DNA from: an uncultured Granulosicoccus sp.
GTDB lineage: Bacteria; Pseudomonadota; Gammaproteobacteria; Granulosicoccales; Granulosicoccaceae
Direction: 5' to 3'
DNA: 6,677 nucleotides
NCBI GenBank assembly: GCA_938016235.1
Contig: CALLPU010000504.1
Coordinates: 1-6,677 of the forward strand
This document shows positions 1 through 6,214 of this stretch, piece after piece. Position 1 is the first letter of the stretch; the number at the start of each line of letters is the position of its first letter. Position numbers and translations under genes: made by a program. The notes under the pieces are model-generated. The model was not told the DNA's origin. It saw only the letters and a list, made by a program, of their open reading frames with translations, and searched no databases.

Positions 1-601
1 GTGGCCCTTGCAGGCCGAATACTTCACTGGGAACCTCGCCCGTCTGATACATGAACAGATCGATGGTGTGACAGGCGTGATGCCACAGCAAATGATCAGT
101 CCAGCTTCGCGCTTCACCCTTGGCATTCGTGTTGGTGCGTCTGAAGAAATAGGTTTGTGCATCCAATTGCTGGATGTTGTATTGCCCCGCATCAACTTTT
201 CGTTTAATCCATTGGTGTGACGGATTGAACCGGCGAACGTGGCCCACCATACCCACTACCTTGCATTCTTTTTGTATGGCATCCATCGTTTGCGCATCTG
301 CCAGGCTGTCTGCCATGGGGATTTCAGCAAACGTGTGCTTGCCTGCTTTCATGGCTTGAACTGACTGTGAACAGTGCAATTGCGTGGGTGTAGAGAGAAT
401 GACGGCATCGATATCCTGGTTCAGGAAATCGTCATACTCGGTGCAGGCAGCGGGGATGTTGCGTTCCGATGCCAGCGCCTTGATCTTGGTTTCATCAGGA
501 CCGTATACAGCCGTGATCTGTGCATCACTGATATTCGACAGCGCATCCAGATGCTTTAACCCGAATGCACCGTAGGCACCTGCAACGCCGATCTTGACCA
601 T
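1..601 (-). CDS. ligC: 4-carboxy-2-hydroxymuconate-6-semialdehyde dehydrogenase LigC (3' end beyond window)
   Basis: Gfo/Idh/MocA-family NAD(P)-dependent oxidoreductase. The family member LigC oxidises CHMS (as its cyclic hemiacetal) to 2-pyrone-4,6-dicarboxylate, the second step of protocatechuate 4,5-cleavage, in the cytoplasm. I translated 200 residues from the ATG at 601-599; the frame stays open to base 1, so roughly the last third is missing (known LigC is about 315 residues). Visible: N-terminal Rossmann glycine-rich loop GVAGAYGAFG (residues 5-14); STPTQLH (70-76); AEIPMADS (92-99), at the place where many relatives carry EKP; GHVRRFNPSHQW (120-131); and the segments YFFRRTNTNAKGE (151-163) and WTDHLLWHHACHTIDLF (167-183). 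The last three regions closely resemble my recollection of Sphingobium LigC, which separates it from generic sugar dehydrogenases. It starts one base after the ligB stop and has GGAGA nine bases upstream. The ligAB neighbours make the assignment strong. Homologues are also named pmdC or proC. Confidence 0.93.
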   Translation of the reverse strand, partial: MVKIGVAGAYGAFGLKHLDALSNISDAQITAVYGPDETKIKALASERNIPAACTEYDDFLNQDIDAVILSTPTQLHCSQSVQAMKAGKHTFAEIPMADSLADAQTMDAIQKECKVVGMVGHVRRFNPSHQWIKRKVDAGQYNIQQLDAQTYFFRRTNTNAKGEARSWTDHLLWHHACHTIDLFMYQTGEVPSEVFGLQGP

Positions 602-602
602 G

Positions 603-1442
603 CTAACGATTCTCCAGAATCAAGTGGCCAACGGCCGTGTTGGATGCCGGTACGTGATAGAAGCGGTGCATCTCCTCCACGGTGTCATTGAGTGCGCCGC
701 GCATTACATACCACATGACCAGTTCAATGCCTTCAGAACCGGCTTCGCGAAGGTATTCAATTGGCTGAATCAGGCTGCCTTTTTCCGGCTGATTCACCAG
801 TAGATTCATAAACCGCTCATCCCACTCAGCGTTGATCAGCCCGGCGCGTTCATGCTGTAGCTGATGACTCATGCCACCGGTACCGAATACGCATACTTTC
901 AGGTTCTCGGGAAATGACTCAATGGCTTTGCGAATGGACTTTCCGAGCGTATAGCAACGGCTCCCCAGCGGCGCCGGGTATTGCACGACATTCACGGCCA
1001 GTGGCACAACCGGGCAAGGCCACTCGTCAGGTTTGCCGAACATCAGAGTCAAGGGCACGGTGAGCCCGTGGTCCACTTCCATTTCATTGACAATGGTCAT
1101 GTCGAACGAATCCAGAATCAGCGATTGCGCAATATGCGCGGAGAGTGTCTGGTGACCCTTGACCACAGGTACAGGCCGAGGCCCCCAGCCTTCATCGGCA
1201 GGTGCGTACTCCGCAGCACAGCCCAGCGCAAAAGTGGGAATGATTCGCGCATCAAATGCCGTGCAGTGATCGTTGTACACCAGCAAGATGACATCAGGCT
1301 TCTCATTGGCAATCCATTGCTTTGAGTATTCAAAGCCTTTGAATATGGGGCCATAGTAGTCATCATCGGTGTTGCCAGTGTCGGAAGCGACTCCCAGCAC
1401 CGGTACATGGGAACAGGCGACGCCAGACGATACATAAGCCAT
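603..1442 (-). CDS. ligB: Protocatechuate 4,5-dioxygenase beta (catalytic) subunit LigB
   Basis: Class III extradiol (LigB-superfamily) ring-cleavage dioxygenase, 279 residues. With LigA it cleaves protocatechuate between C4 and C5 to CHMS using Fe(II) and O2, in the cytoplasm. From the known LigAB structure the Fe ligands are His12, His61 and Glu242, with His195 as acid/base and His127 and Ser269 near the substrate. Here I find His12 (CSHVP), His59 (YNDHCTAFD), Glu240 (EGIELVMW), His193 (GTGGMSHQLQHER), His125 (EVDHGLTVPL) and Ser267 (YHVPASNTAVGH). All sit at the expected places with a constant offset of two after His12, so the enzyme should be active. Its stop TAG lies one base before the ligC start. 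Its ATG shares one base with the ligA stop (TGATG), with AGGA six bases upstream. A separate alpha subunit argues against the fused one-chain gallate-type dioxygenases. Confidence 0.96.
   Translation of the reverse strand: MAYVSSGVACSHVPVLGVASDTGNTDDDYYGPIFKGFEYSKQWIANEKPDVILLVYNDHCTAFDARIIPTFALGCAAEYAPADEGWGPRPVPVVKGHQTLSAHIAQSLILDSFDMTIVNEMEVDHGLTVPLTLMFGKPDEWPCPVVPLAVNVVQYPAPLGSRCYTLGKSIRKAIESFPENLKVCVFGTGGMSHQLQHERAGLINAEWDERFMNLLVNQPEKGSLIQPIEYLREAGSEGIELVMWYVMRGALNDTVEEMHRFYHVPASNTAVGHLILENR
611..615 (-). promoter_or_regulatory. ligC ribosome binding site
   Basis: GGAGA on the minus strand, nine bases before the ligC ATG and inside the last codons of ligB. It supports the ATG at 601 as the start. 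Because it lies within ligB, ligC translation is probably coupled to ligB. Confidence 0.75.
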
Positions 1443-1837
1443 CAGTTATCCTGCCATTCCGATTTTTCCCGATTACCCTCTATCGAGCGCCCACCGTTCA
1501 ACATCATCTCGCGATAGGCAGTGGACCCCATGCCAGTCATCAGGCCCGCCAGCTCCTGAAAGTTAATCCCGTGAAAGGCGGCGAGCTTGGAGGAATAGTA
1601 GATATTCCCGCCCAGTTCAAGCAGCCGATTCCATTGCTGATTCAACGCAGCTTCACGTTGCTCGGCCGACATGGGATAGCGATCAATGTAGCCTTCAGGG
1701 TCAGCCTTATATGCGTCGCGGTTTGCCTGCATTCGGAGGCTGATGCAAAACTGGTTAAGGTGAAAACCTTTGGCGGCCATGTCACTGTCGAACACGATAG
1801 TGCCGGGTATATCGTTATAGAGTTTGTCGTCTGCCAT
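1442..1837 (-). CDS. ligA: Protocatechuate 4,5-dioxygenase alpha subunit LigA
   Basis: Small helical subunit, 131 residues, that packs on LigB and covers its active site; it has no metal site of its own. Recognised by NDIPGTIVFDSDMAAKGFHLNQF (about residues 9-31), LLELGGNIYYSSKLAAFHG and LMTGMGSTAYREMMLNGGRS, which line up with Sphingobium LigA (139 residues in my memory). The N-terminus is several residues shorter. The start is forced: moving upstream in frame, no ATG, GTG or TTG occurs before the in-frame TAA at 1909-1907. No Shine-Dalgarno sequence lies at the usual distance; the nearest GGGAG is 17 bases upstream, beside an out-of-frame ATG at 1866. It is the first gene of the ligABC operon as visible here, and its promoter should lie in 1838-2000. 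Confidence 0.95.
   Translation of the reverse strand: MADDKLYNDIPGTIVFDSDMAAKGFHLNQFCISLRMQANRDAYKADPEGYIDRYPMSAEQREAALNQQWNRLLELGGNIYYSSKLAAFHGINFQELAGLMTGMGSTAYREMMLNGGRSIEGNREKSEWQDN
1449..1452 (-). promoter_or_regulatory. ligB ribosome binding site
   Basis: AGGA on the minus strand, six bases before the ligB ATG and within the ligA 3' end. It supports the ATG at 1442 and fits coupling through the TGATG stop-start junction. Confidence 0.65.
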
Positions 1838-1896
1838 GGTGCTGTTGCAGTGTTCTCCCGGGCCATCAGCTGCGCCCGTCAGGTTACCGGACTGTA

Positions 1897-1940
1897 GTGA
1901 AGCATGTTAACCGTTTGGACCTTCCGAATCCACGCTTCAC
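1897..1940. promoter_or_regulatory. Inverted repeat upstream of ligA, candidate operator
   Basis: GTGAAGCATG (1897-1906) is mirrored by CACGCTTCAC (1931-1940): nine of ten positions pair, with 24 bp between the arms and centres 34 bp (about three helical turns) apart. It lies 60-103 bp upstream of the ligA start, a usual place for an activator or repressor of an aromatic-degradation operon. The regulator is not in the window, and no family can be named from the site. As a hairpin the loop would be long, so a protein-binding dyad is the more natural reading. Confidence 0.4.
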
Positions 1941-2257
1941 GGCAGTGCGGTGCGCGAATGCTCACTAATTCTGGATTGCTGGAGGGCTGAGGCCATATTC
2001 AGCCTATCGGCGTTGAACGCACCCGGAAAACGTGTGTTGCACCGGCTGCTGATTCCGGGCTTGAAATTATGCGAAGTATCCCCAACGTGGTTCTCCAGAT
2101 CGACCGATCCTGTGCAACTGTGGCGAATAGCGCCGGTTTATGGAGCACTGTACGGGGTGAATACGCTGTTCTGCCAGCCCGTGCTTCAGGGTCAAGATCG
2201 AATGATTACGTGTGGCGTCGTGCTTCGGTGCATCGCCATGACCGACAGACATCTTGA

Positions 2258-2264
2258 TAAGGAG
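2258..2264 (+). promoter_or_regulatory. Ribosome binding site of the ABC ATPase gene
   Basis: TAAGGAG, close to the full anti-Shine-Dalgarno match, seven bases before the ATG at 2272. It decides the start: an in-frame TTG at 2254 would put this site inside the coding region. Confidence 0.85.
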
Positions 2265-2271
2265 TACCCGC

Positions 2272-3276
2272 ATGTTGGAGGTGCAATCCATCACTCGCCA
2301 CTATGGCGAGTTGAAGGCTGTTGACGATGTGTCATTCAGCATAGAACGTGGTGAAATTGTGGGTTTGCTTGGCCACAATGGAGCAGGCAAAACCACCGTC
2401 ATGAAAATGCTCAGTGGTTTTCTCGAACCGGATACCGGGAGCATCTGGTTTCAGGGAACGCCTGTGTCGAGCAGTCCGGAAGCCTTGCAGCGGCAGCTGG
2501 GTTACCTGCCTGAAAACCTGCCGGTTTACCCCGAATTGTCAGTGGCCAGCTACCTGGACTACGCAGCAGAGCTAAAGGGGCTGACGAACGACATCAAGCG
2601 GCAGGCTATCAAAACGGTCATTGAGGCAACAGAGCTTGGTCCGAGACTGCTGTCGCCCATCGCTACGTTGTCCAGAGGCATGAAGCAGCGTGTAGGCGTG
2701 GCACAGGCCATCATTGGCAAGCCGAGCCTGCTCATTCTTGATGAGCCTACCAATGGGTTAGACCCGACTCAGACCGAACAGATGCGGCAAGTCATCAGGA
2801 ATATCAGTGAATCAGCCACGGTAATACTGTCTACCCACATCATGCAGGAGGTTGAGGCCTTGTGCGATCGTGCTCTGATTATTCGGCAGGGACGTTTGGC
2901 GGTAGATGCCAGGCTGGATGATCTGACACACAGCAACAGGATAGCGTTACGCAGCTCGTCTGCGGCCGATGCCATAGAGGATGCGTTGGAAAGCGCCAGT
3001 TGGTTCAAAGGCATTAGCGCCAATCACCGCGTCGATACGTCTGAAGCGAACGGTCCGCATCTGTGCGACTTCATCTTGCAAGTTGATGATTCTGTCAGCC
3101 TGGATACTTGTTTGTCCGACTGCGCCCGGTTGTGCGTCACTGCCAATATTCCGGTGATGGGTCTACGAGCAGACACACAGGATCTGCAGAGTCTGTTTGT
3201 TCGCGTTAACAACAACAACGAGCTGACGCAGAGTATGACAGCCGATAGTGTCGAGGAGGTAGAGCATGTCGCCTGA
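2272..3276 (+). CDS. GldA-like ABC transporter ATP-binding protein
   Basis: ATPase subunit of an ABC-2 type transporter, 334 residues, predicted to sit on the cytoplasmic face of the permease encoded next. The nucleotide-binding domain is complete: Walker A GHNGAGKTT (34-42), signature LSRGMKQR (133-140), Walker B LLILDEP (153-159), D-loop NGLDP (161-165) and switch His189 in STHIMQEVE. At the Q-loop the sequence reads GYLPENLPVYPE (77-88), with Glu where many ABC proteins have Gln; this LPE form is common in the GldA and ABC-2 drug/polysaccharide group. Residues from about 215 form a C-terminal extension, ending in an Asn-rich, acidic tail (NNNNEL). Its last 11 bases overlap the permease gene. 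GldA pairs with GldF and GldG in Bacteroidetes gliding loci; here the substrate is unknown, so I give no symbol. Confidence 0.92.
   Translation: MLEVQSITRHYGELKAVDDVSFSIERGEIVGLLGHNGAGKTTVMKMLSGFLEPDTGSIWFQGTPVSSSPEALQRQLGYLPENLPVYPELSVASYLDYAAELKGLTNDIKRQAIKTVIEATELGPRLLSPIATLSRGMKQRVGVAQAIIGKPSLLILDEPTNGLDPTQTEQMRQVIRNISESATVILSTHIMQEVEALCDRALIIRQGRLAVDARLDDLTHSNRIALRSSSAADAIEDALESASWFKGISANHRVDTSEANGPHLCDFILQVDDSVSLDTCLSDCARLCVTANIPVMGLRADTQDLQSLFVRVNNNNELTQSMTADSVEEVEHVA
3253..3260 (+). promoter_or_regulatory. Ribosome binding site of the permease fusion gene
   Basis: GAGGAGGT, a near-perfect Shine-Dalgarno site, five bases before the ATG at 3266 and inside the ATPase gene. It fixes the start of the fusion protein and supports coupled translation. 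Confidence 0.8.
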
Positions 3277-6214
3277 TAACAGGAACGAGAGGAATCCCTG
3301 GCGCGTGACATGGCAAGTTGCCAGGAAGGAAATGCGGCTTTTCCTGTCCTCGCCAATAGCCTGGCTGTTTTTCATCACGTTCGCCGGTGCAACGTTGTTT
3401 GTTTTCTTTTGGGCGGAGTCTTTCTTCGTCAGAAACATTGCTGACGTCCGGCCCATGTTCGAATGGATGCCCATACTGCTCGTTCTGTTGTGCAGTACGC
3501 TCACCATGCGTATGTGGAGCGAAGAAAGACGCACGGGTACGCTGGAGCACGTTTTGACGCAATCCGTGCCGCTCTGGTCATTTGCACTGGGTAAATTTCT
3601 GGCCTGTCTCGGTTTGTTGTTGCTGGCTCTGATCGTCATGTTGCCGCTGCCGATAAGCCTGTCGTTTGTTGCCGCACTGGACTGGGGTCCCGTACTGGCC
3701 GGTTACCTGGCTACGGTGCTACTGGGATCTGCCTACCTGGCCATCGGTTTGTTTGTGTCATCGCGCACCCAGAATCAGATCGTGAGCCTGATCAGCTCAG
3801 TGGCTCTGTGCGGATTCTTCTACGTGGTTGGCCACGCAGTGATAACGCGTACCCTCGGGCAGTCCGGCGGGGAATGGATGCAGGCGATAGGTACCGGCGC
3901 ACGGTTTGATGCCATCACGCGAGGTGTCGTGGATATTGCCGATCTTGCGTACTACATCAGCCTGACAGTGATATTCATGGTGTTTACGGTCTATGGCCTG
4001 GAACGGGAACGCTGGACCAGCGCTGCCACCAGGCCCACACATCGACGGTGGCAGTTGGGATGCGCCTTACTCGTGTTCAATGCCATTGCGTTGAACCTGT
4101 GGATGGGGCAGCTGAACAGCTGGCGCCTGGATACCACTCAGGGTAAACAGTACACGTTGTCTGACGCCACGCGTAATTATCTGGCGCAGCTACAGGAACC
4201 ACTAACCTTGCGTGGTTACTTCAGTGCCAAGACGCATCCCCTGTTAAGTCCGCTTGTACCGCAGATGAAAGATCTGCTTCGCGAGTATGAGGTTGCTGGT
4301 GACGGGCGCGTGCGGGTGCAGATCATCGATCCGATGAGTAACCCTGAGGCCGAAGAAGAGGCCAATCAGCAATACGGTATCGAACCGGTTCCTTTTCAGG
4401 TAGCCGATCGTTATCAGTCATCGATTGTCAGCAGCTACTTTGACGTACTGGTGCAATACGGAGACGAATATGAGGTGCTGGGGTTTCGGGATCTGATTGA
4501 TATCAAGTCGCAATCAGATACCGATATTGACGTGCAATTGCGCAATCCCGAATACGATCTGACTAAATCGATACGCCGGGTACTCACCGACTTTCAATCT
4601 GCGGGGGATGTGTTCGCCAGTATCGATGCGCCACTCATGCTAAACGCCTACGTATCAAGTGATGATCGCCTGCCTGCTGATCTGGTGCAGTTCAAACAAG
4701 TGATCACAGATACCGTCAATGCACTGAGCGAATCGTCCGGTGGGAAGTTGGCGCTGCAGATGTTCGACCCACAAGATAACGGGGGTACCGTAGCCTCGCA
4801 GCTAACGAATGACTATGGGTTACGGCCAATGCGGGCCGGGTTGTTCAGCGATGACAGCTTCTGGTTTCATCTGCTGTTGGACGATGGGAACCAGCTGGTT
4901 CAGATTCCTCTGGGAGATTTGAGTGACAGTCAGTTCGAGCAGGACATGGAAGCCGCGCTGAAACGTTTTGCCAGGGGATTCACACGAACCATCGCATTGG
5001 TGGGGCCCGCTCCATCGCCAATGGGCATGCAGCCCGGAATGCCGGCCGGGCCAGGCTTTCGTACACTGGAGGACTACCTGCGAGCCGAGTACGATGTCAT
5101 TACTGAAGATCTCAGCGATGGCAGTGTTTCCAGTGACGCTGATCTGCTGTTGCTGGTGGCCCCAGACAGTCTCGACGAGAAAGCGCTGTTTGCCGTTGAT
5201 CAGTATTTGATGCAGGGTGGCACTGTCATCGCGTCCACGTCAGGTTGGAGTGCCAATCTGACTCGCCAACGTCTTGATCTGGCGGCCAGGGATTCAGGTT
5301 TGAATGAATGGCTGGTACATCACGGCATTCGAATCGGTGACGAGCTGGTGATGGATCCTCAGAATGCGGCATTCCCTGTACCCGTAACACGAAACGTCGG
5401 TGGTCTCCAGCTTCAGGAGTTGCGCATGCTCGACTATCCGTTTTTCGTGGACATTCGTCAGAATGCCATGAATGATGACAGCCCTGTGGTTGCCGGGCTC
5501 GATCAGGTAACAATGACCTGGGCGTCACCGATCACATTTGATGCTGATGACACCGAAACGCAGCGAGAAAACACCGTGTTGCTGACCAGTTCACCCATGG
5601 CATGGTTGACCCGCTCTACGGATGTCATGCCACGTCTTGATGAGCAGGGAGCTGGAGTAAGCCCATGGTCGCCCGAAAGTGAACTTGCTGAGTATCCGGT
5701 AGCGGTGTCCAGTCAGGGGCGTTTTGACTCTTATTTCGCTGGCAAGCCTTCCCCCCTTTCTAAGGGCGAACAAAAATCGGCTGAGCCTGCTGTCGAGGCG
5801 AGCGAAACAGCGTCAGAGGATGGCCACGTTTCAGAGACCACACTTGCACAAAACATGGATAGTGTTATTGAGCATTCCACTGAATCTGCGCGCCTGATGG
5901 TGTTCGCATCCAATGACTTTCTGCGCGATCAGATTACGCAGATGGCAGGTTCTGCAACGGGTACAGCGTATCTGGCACCGTTCCAGCTGATGGCAAATGC
6001 TGTAGATGTGGCGTTGGACGATACCGGATTGCTCAGCATTCGCAGTCGCGGTCAATTCAACAGAACCCTGCCACCCATGGACAACAGCGCTCAGAAGTTC
6101 TGGGAGTATCTCAACTATGCTCTGGCAGCGTTTGTCATCGCACTGATATTTGGACTGACGCGCCTCTGGCATCGTCGAACTGAAACACAACAGCTCAAGT
6201 GGTTAGCATCATGA
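3266..6214 (+). CDS. ABC-2 permease fused to GldG-like extracytoplasmic protein (GldF-GldG fusion)
   Basis: 982 residues, inner membrane. Residues 1-245 are a GldF-like permease with about six hydrophobic segments (roughly 31-49, 65-81, 106-126, 143-164, 172-190, 229-245) and the typical ABC-2 cytoplasmic motif RMWSEERRTGTLEHVL (82-97). A seventh segment (264-281) is followed by WRLDTTQGKQYTLSDAT, the usual start of GldG / ABC_transp_aux proteins. The periplasmic part has two similar domains (about 311-443 and 455-572), then a Rossmann- or amidotransferase-like region (about 574-800, with LLLLVAPDSLDEKALF and QYLMQGGTVIAS). A low-complexity linker follows (826-865), then an extracytoplasmic remainder and a C-terminal membrane anchor (about 950-968) with a basic tail. 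GldF and GldG are separate proteins in Bacteroidetes. The gene overlaps the ATPase gene by 11 bases and the next gene by ATGA. Substrate unknown; the family assignment is strong, the role inferred. Confidence 0.9.
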   Translation: MSPDNRNERNPWRVTWQVARKEMRLFLSSPIAWLFFITFAGATLFVFFWAESFFVRNIADVRPMFEWMPILLVLLCSTLTMRMWSEERRTGTLEHVLTQSVPLWSFALGKFLACLGLLLLALIVMLPLPISLSFVAALDWGPVLAGYLATVLLGSAYLAIGLFVSSRTQNQIVSLISSVALCGFFYVVGHAVITRTLGQSGGEWMQAIGTGARFDAITRGVVDIADLAYYISLTVIFMVFTVYGLERERWTSAATRPTHRRWQLGCALLVFNAIALNLWMGQLNSWRLDTTQGKQYTLSDATRNYLAQLQEPLTLRGYFSAKTHPLLSPLVPQMKDLLREYEVAGDGRVRVQIIDPMSNPEAEEEANQQYGIEPVPFQVADRYQSSIVSSYFDVLVQYGDEYEVLGFRDLIDIKSQSDTDIDVQLRNPEYDLTKSIRRVLTDFQSAGDVFASIDAPLMLNAYVSSDDRLPADLVQFKQVITDTVNALSESSGGKLALQMFDPQDNGGTVASQLTNDYGLRPMRAGLFSDDSFWFHLLLDDGNQLVQIPLGDLSDSQFEQDMEAALKRFARGFTRTIALVGPAPSPMGMQPGMPAGPGFRTLEDYLRAEYDVITEDLSDGSVSSDADLLLLVAPDSLDEKALFAVDQYLMQGGTVIASTSGWSANLTRQRLDLAARDSGLNEWLVHHGIRIGDELVMDPQNAAFPVPVTRNVGGLQLQELRMLDYPFFVDIRQNAMNDDSPVVAGLDQVTMTWASPITFDADDTETQRENTVLLTSSPMAWLTRSTDVMPRLDEQGAGVSPWSPESELAEYPVAVSSQGRFDSYFAGKPSPLSKGEQKSAEPAVEASETASEDGHVSETTLAQNMDSVIEHSTESARLMVFASNDFLRDQITQMAGSATGTAYLAPFQLMANAVDVALDDTGLLSIRSRGQFNRTLPPMDNSAQKFWEYLNYALAAFVIALIFGLTRLWHRRTETQQLKWLAS
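4196..4981 (+). repeat. Tandem duplicated GldG-type domain within the fusion protein
   Basis: Two protein-level copies, about residues 311-443 and 455-572. Both open with a short strand (EPLTLRGYFS and APLMLNAYVSS), run through a helix into a G-x-(V/L)-x-(V/L)-Q strand ending in Asp-Pro (DP at 355 and 501), and reach YG-(I/L)-x-P at 370 and 517. The spacing is nearly constant: 43 and 45 residues from the first Pro to DP, and 15 and 16 from DP to YG. Copy 1 carries a longer C-terminal part. The copies are diverged and not visible as a DNA repeat, so the duplication is old. Confidence 0.6.
5741..5860 (+). other. Low-complexity linker containing a palindromic C-rich element
   Basis: Residues about 826-865 of the fusion protein are rich in Ser, Glu, Ala, Pro and Thr and look unstructured. 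They begin with PSPLSKGEQ, encoded by a run of six C and the hairpin CCCTT-TCT-AAGGG (5754-5766). The flanking protein has normal composition. Peptides of the PSPL..GE kind are, from memory, often made where short intergenic palindromic repeats have entered a gene in frame. That origin is an inference; only one copy is in the window. Confidence 0.4.

Larger units (their letters stand above)
1838..2271. other. Divergent intergenic region between ligA and the ABC cassette
   Basis: About 430 bp with no supportable gene. It must hold the start signals for both divergent operons unless either is read from further away. I could not find a convincing -35/-10 pair on either strand. Weak hexamers exist, such as TAACAT near 1905-1910 on the minus strand, without a matching partner. 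Structures noted are the inverted repeat at 1897-1940 and the Shine-Dalgarno site at 2258-2264. No tRNA-like cloverleaf or strong terminator hairpin with a T-run was seen. Open frames here overlap the ATPase gene or encode Cys/Trp/Arg-rich peptides unlike real proteins. Confidence 0.6.

Noticed and set aside
981..1325. 114-codon plus-strand open frame opposite ligB
   Set aside because: It is antisense to a dioxygenase gene with all its catalytic residues, and its own product is His/Arg-rich without a domain.
2030..2045. Possible sigma54 promoter near TGTGTTGCACC
   Set aside because: The GG and GC elements are 12 bases apart instead of the required 10, and the TGGC core is absent.
2176..2231. 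Repeated CGTGCTTC at about 2180 and 2219 before the ATPase gene
   Set aside because: An 8-base match with no further similarity in the flanks is within chance for a region this size.
2254..2271. Upstream TTG start that would add six residues to the ABC ATPase
   Set aside because: The strong TAAGGAG site lies inside this stretch and is spaced for the ATG at 2272, where family homology also begins.
2067..2294. 75-codon minus-strand open frame across the ATPase start
   Set aside because: It runs through the Shine-Dalgarno site and first codons of a certain gene on the other strand, and its composition is unlike a real protein.
1950..2324. 124-codon plus-strand open frame in the intergenic region
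   Set aside because: It overlaps the ATPase start in another frame, has no Shine-Dalgarno site, and its peptide is rich in Cys, Trp and Arg with no recognisable domain.
3163..3639. 158-codon minus-strand open frame across the ATPase/permease junction
   Set aside because: It is antisense to two well-supported genes, lacks a recognisable domain and is best explained as a shadow frame.
5831..6190. 119-codon minus-strand open frame under the C-terminus of the fusion gene
   Set aside because: It is a Cys/His/Arg-rich shadow of a coding region whose sense frame encodes a clear membrane anchor.
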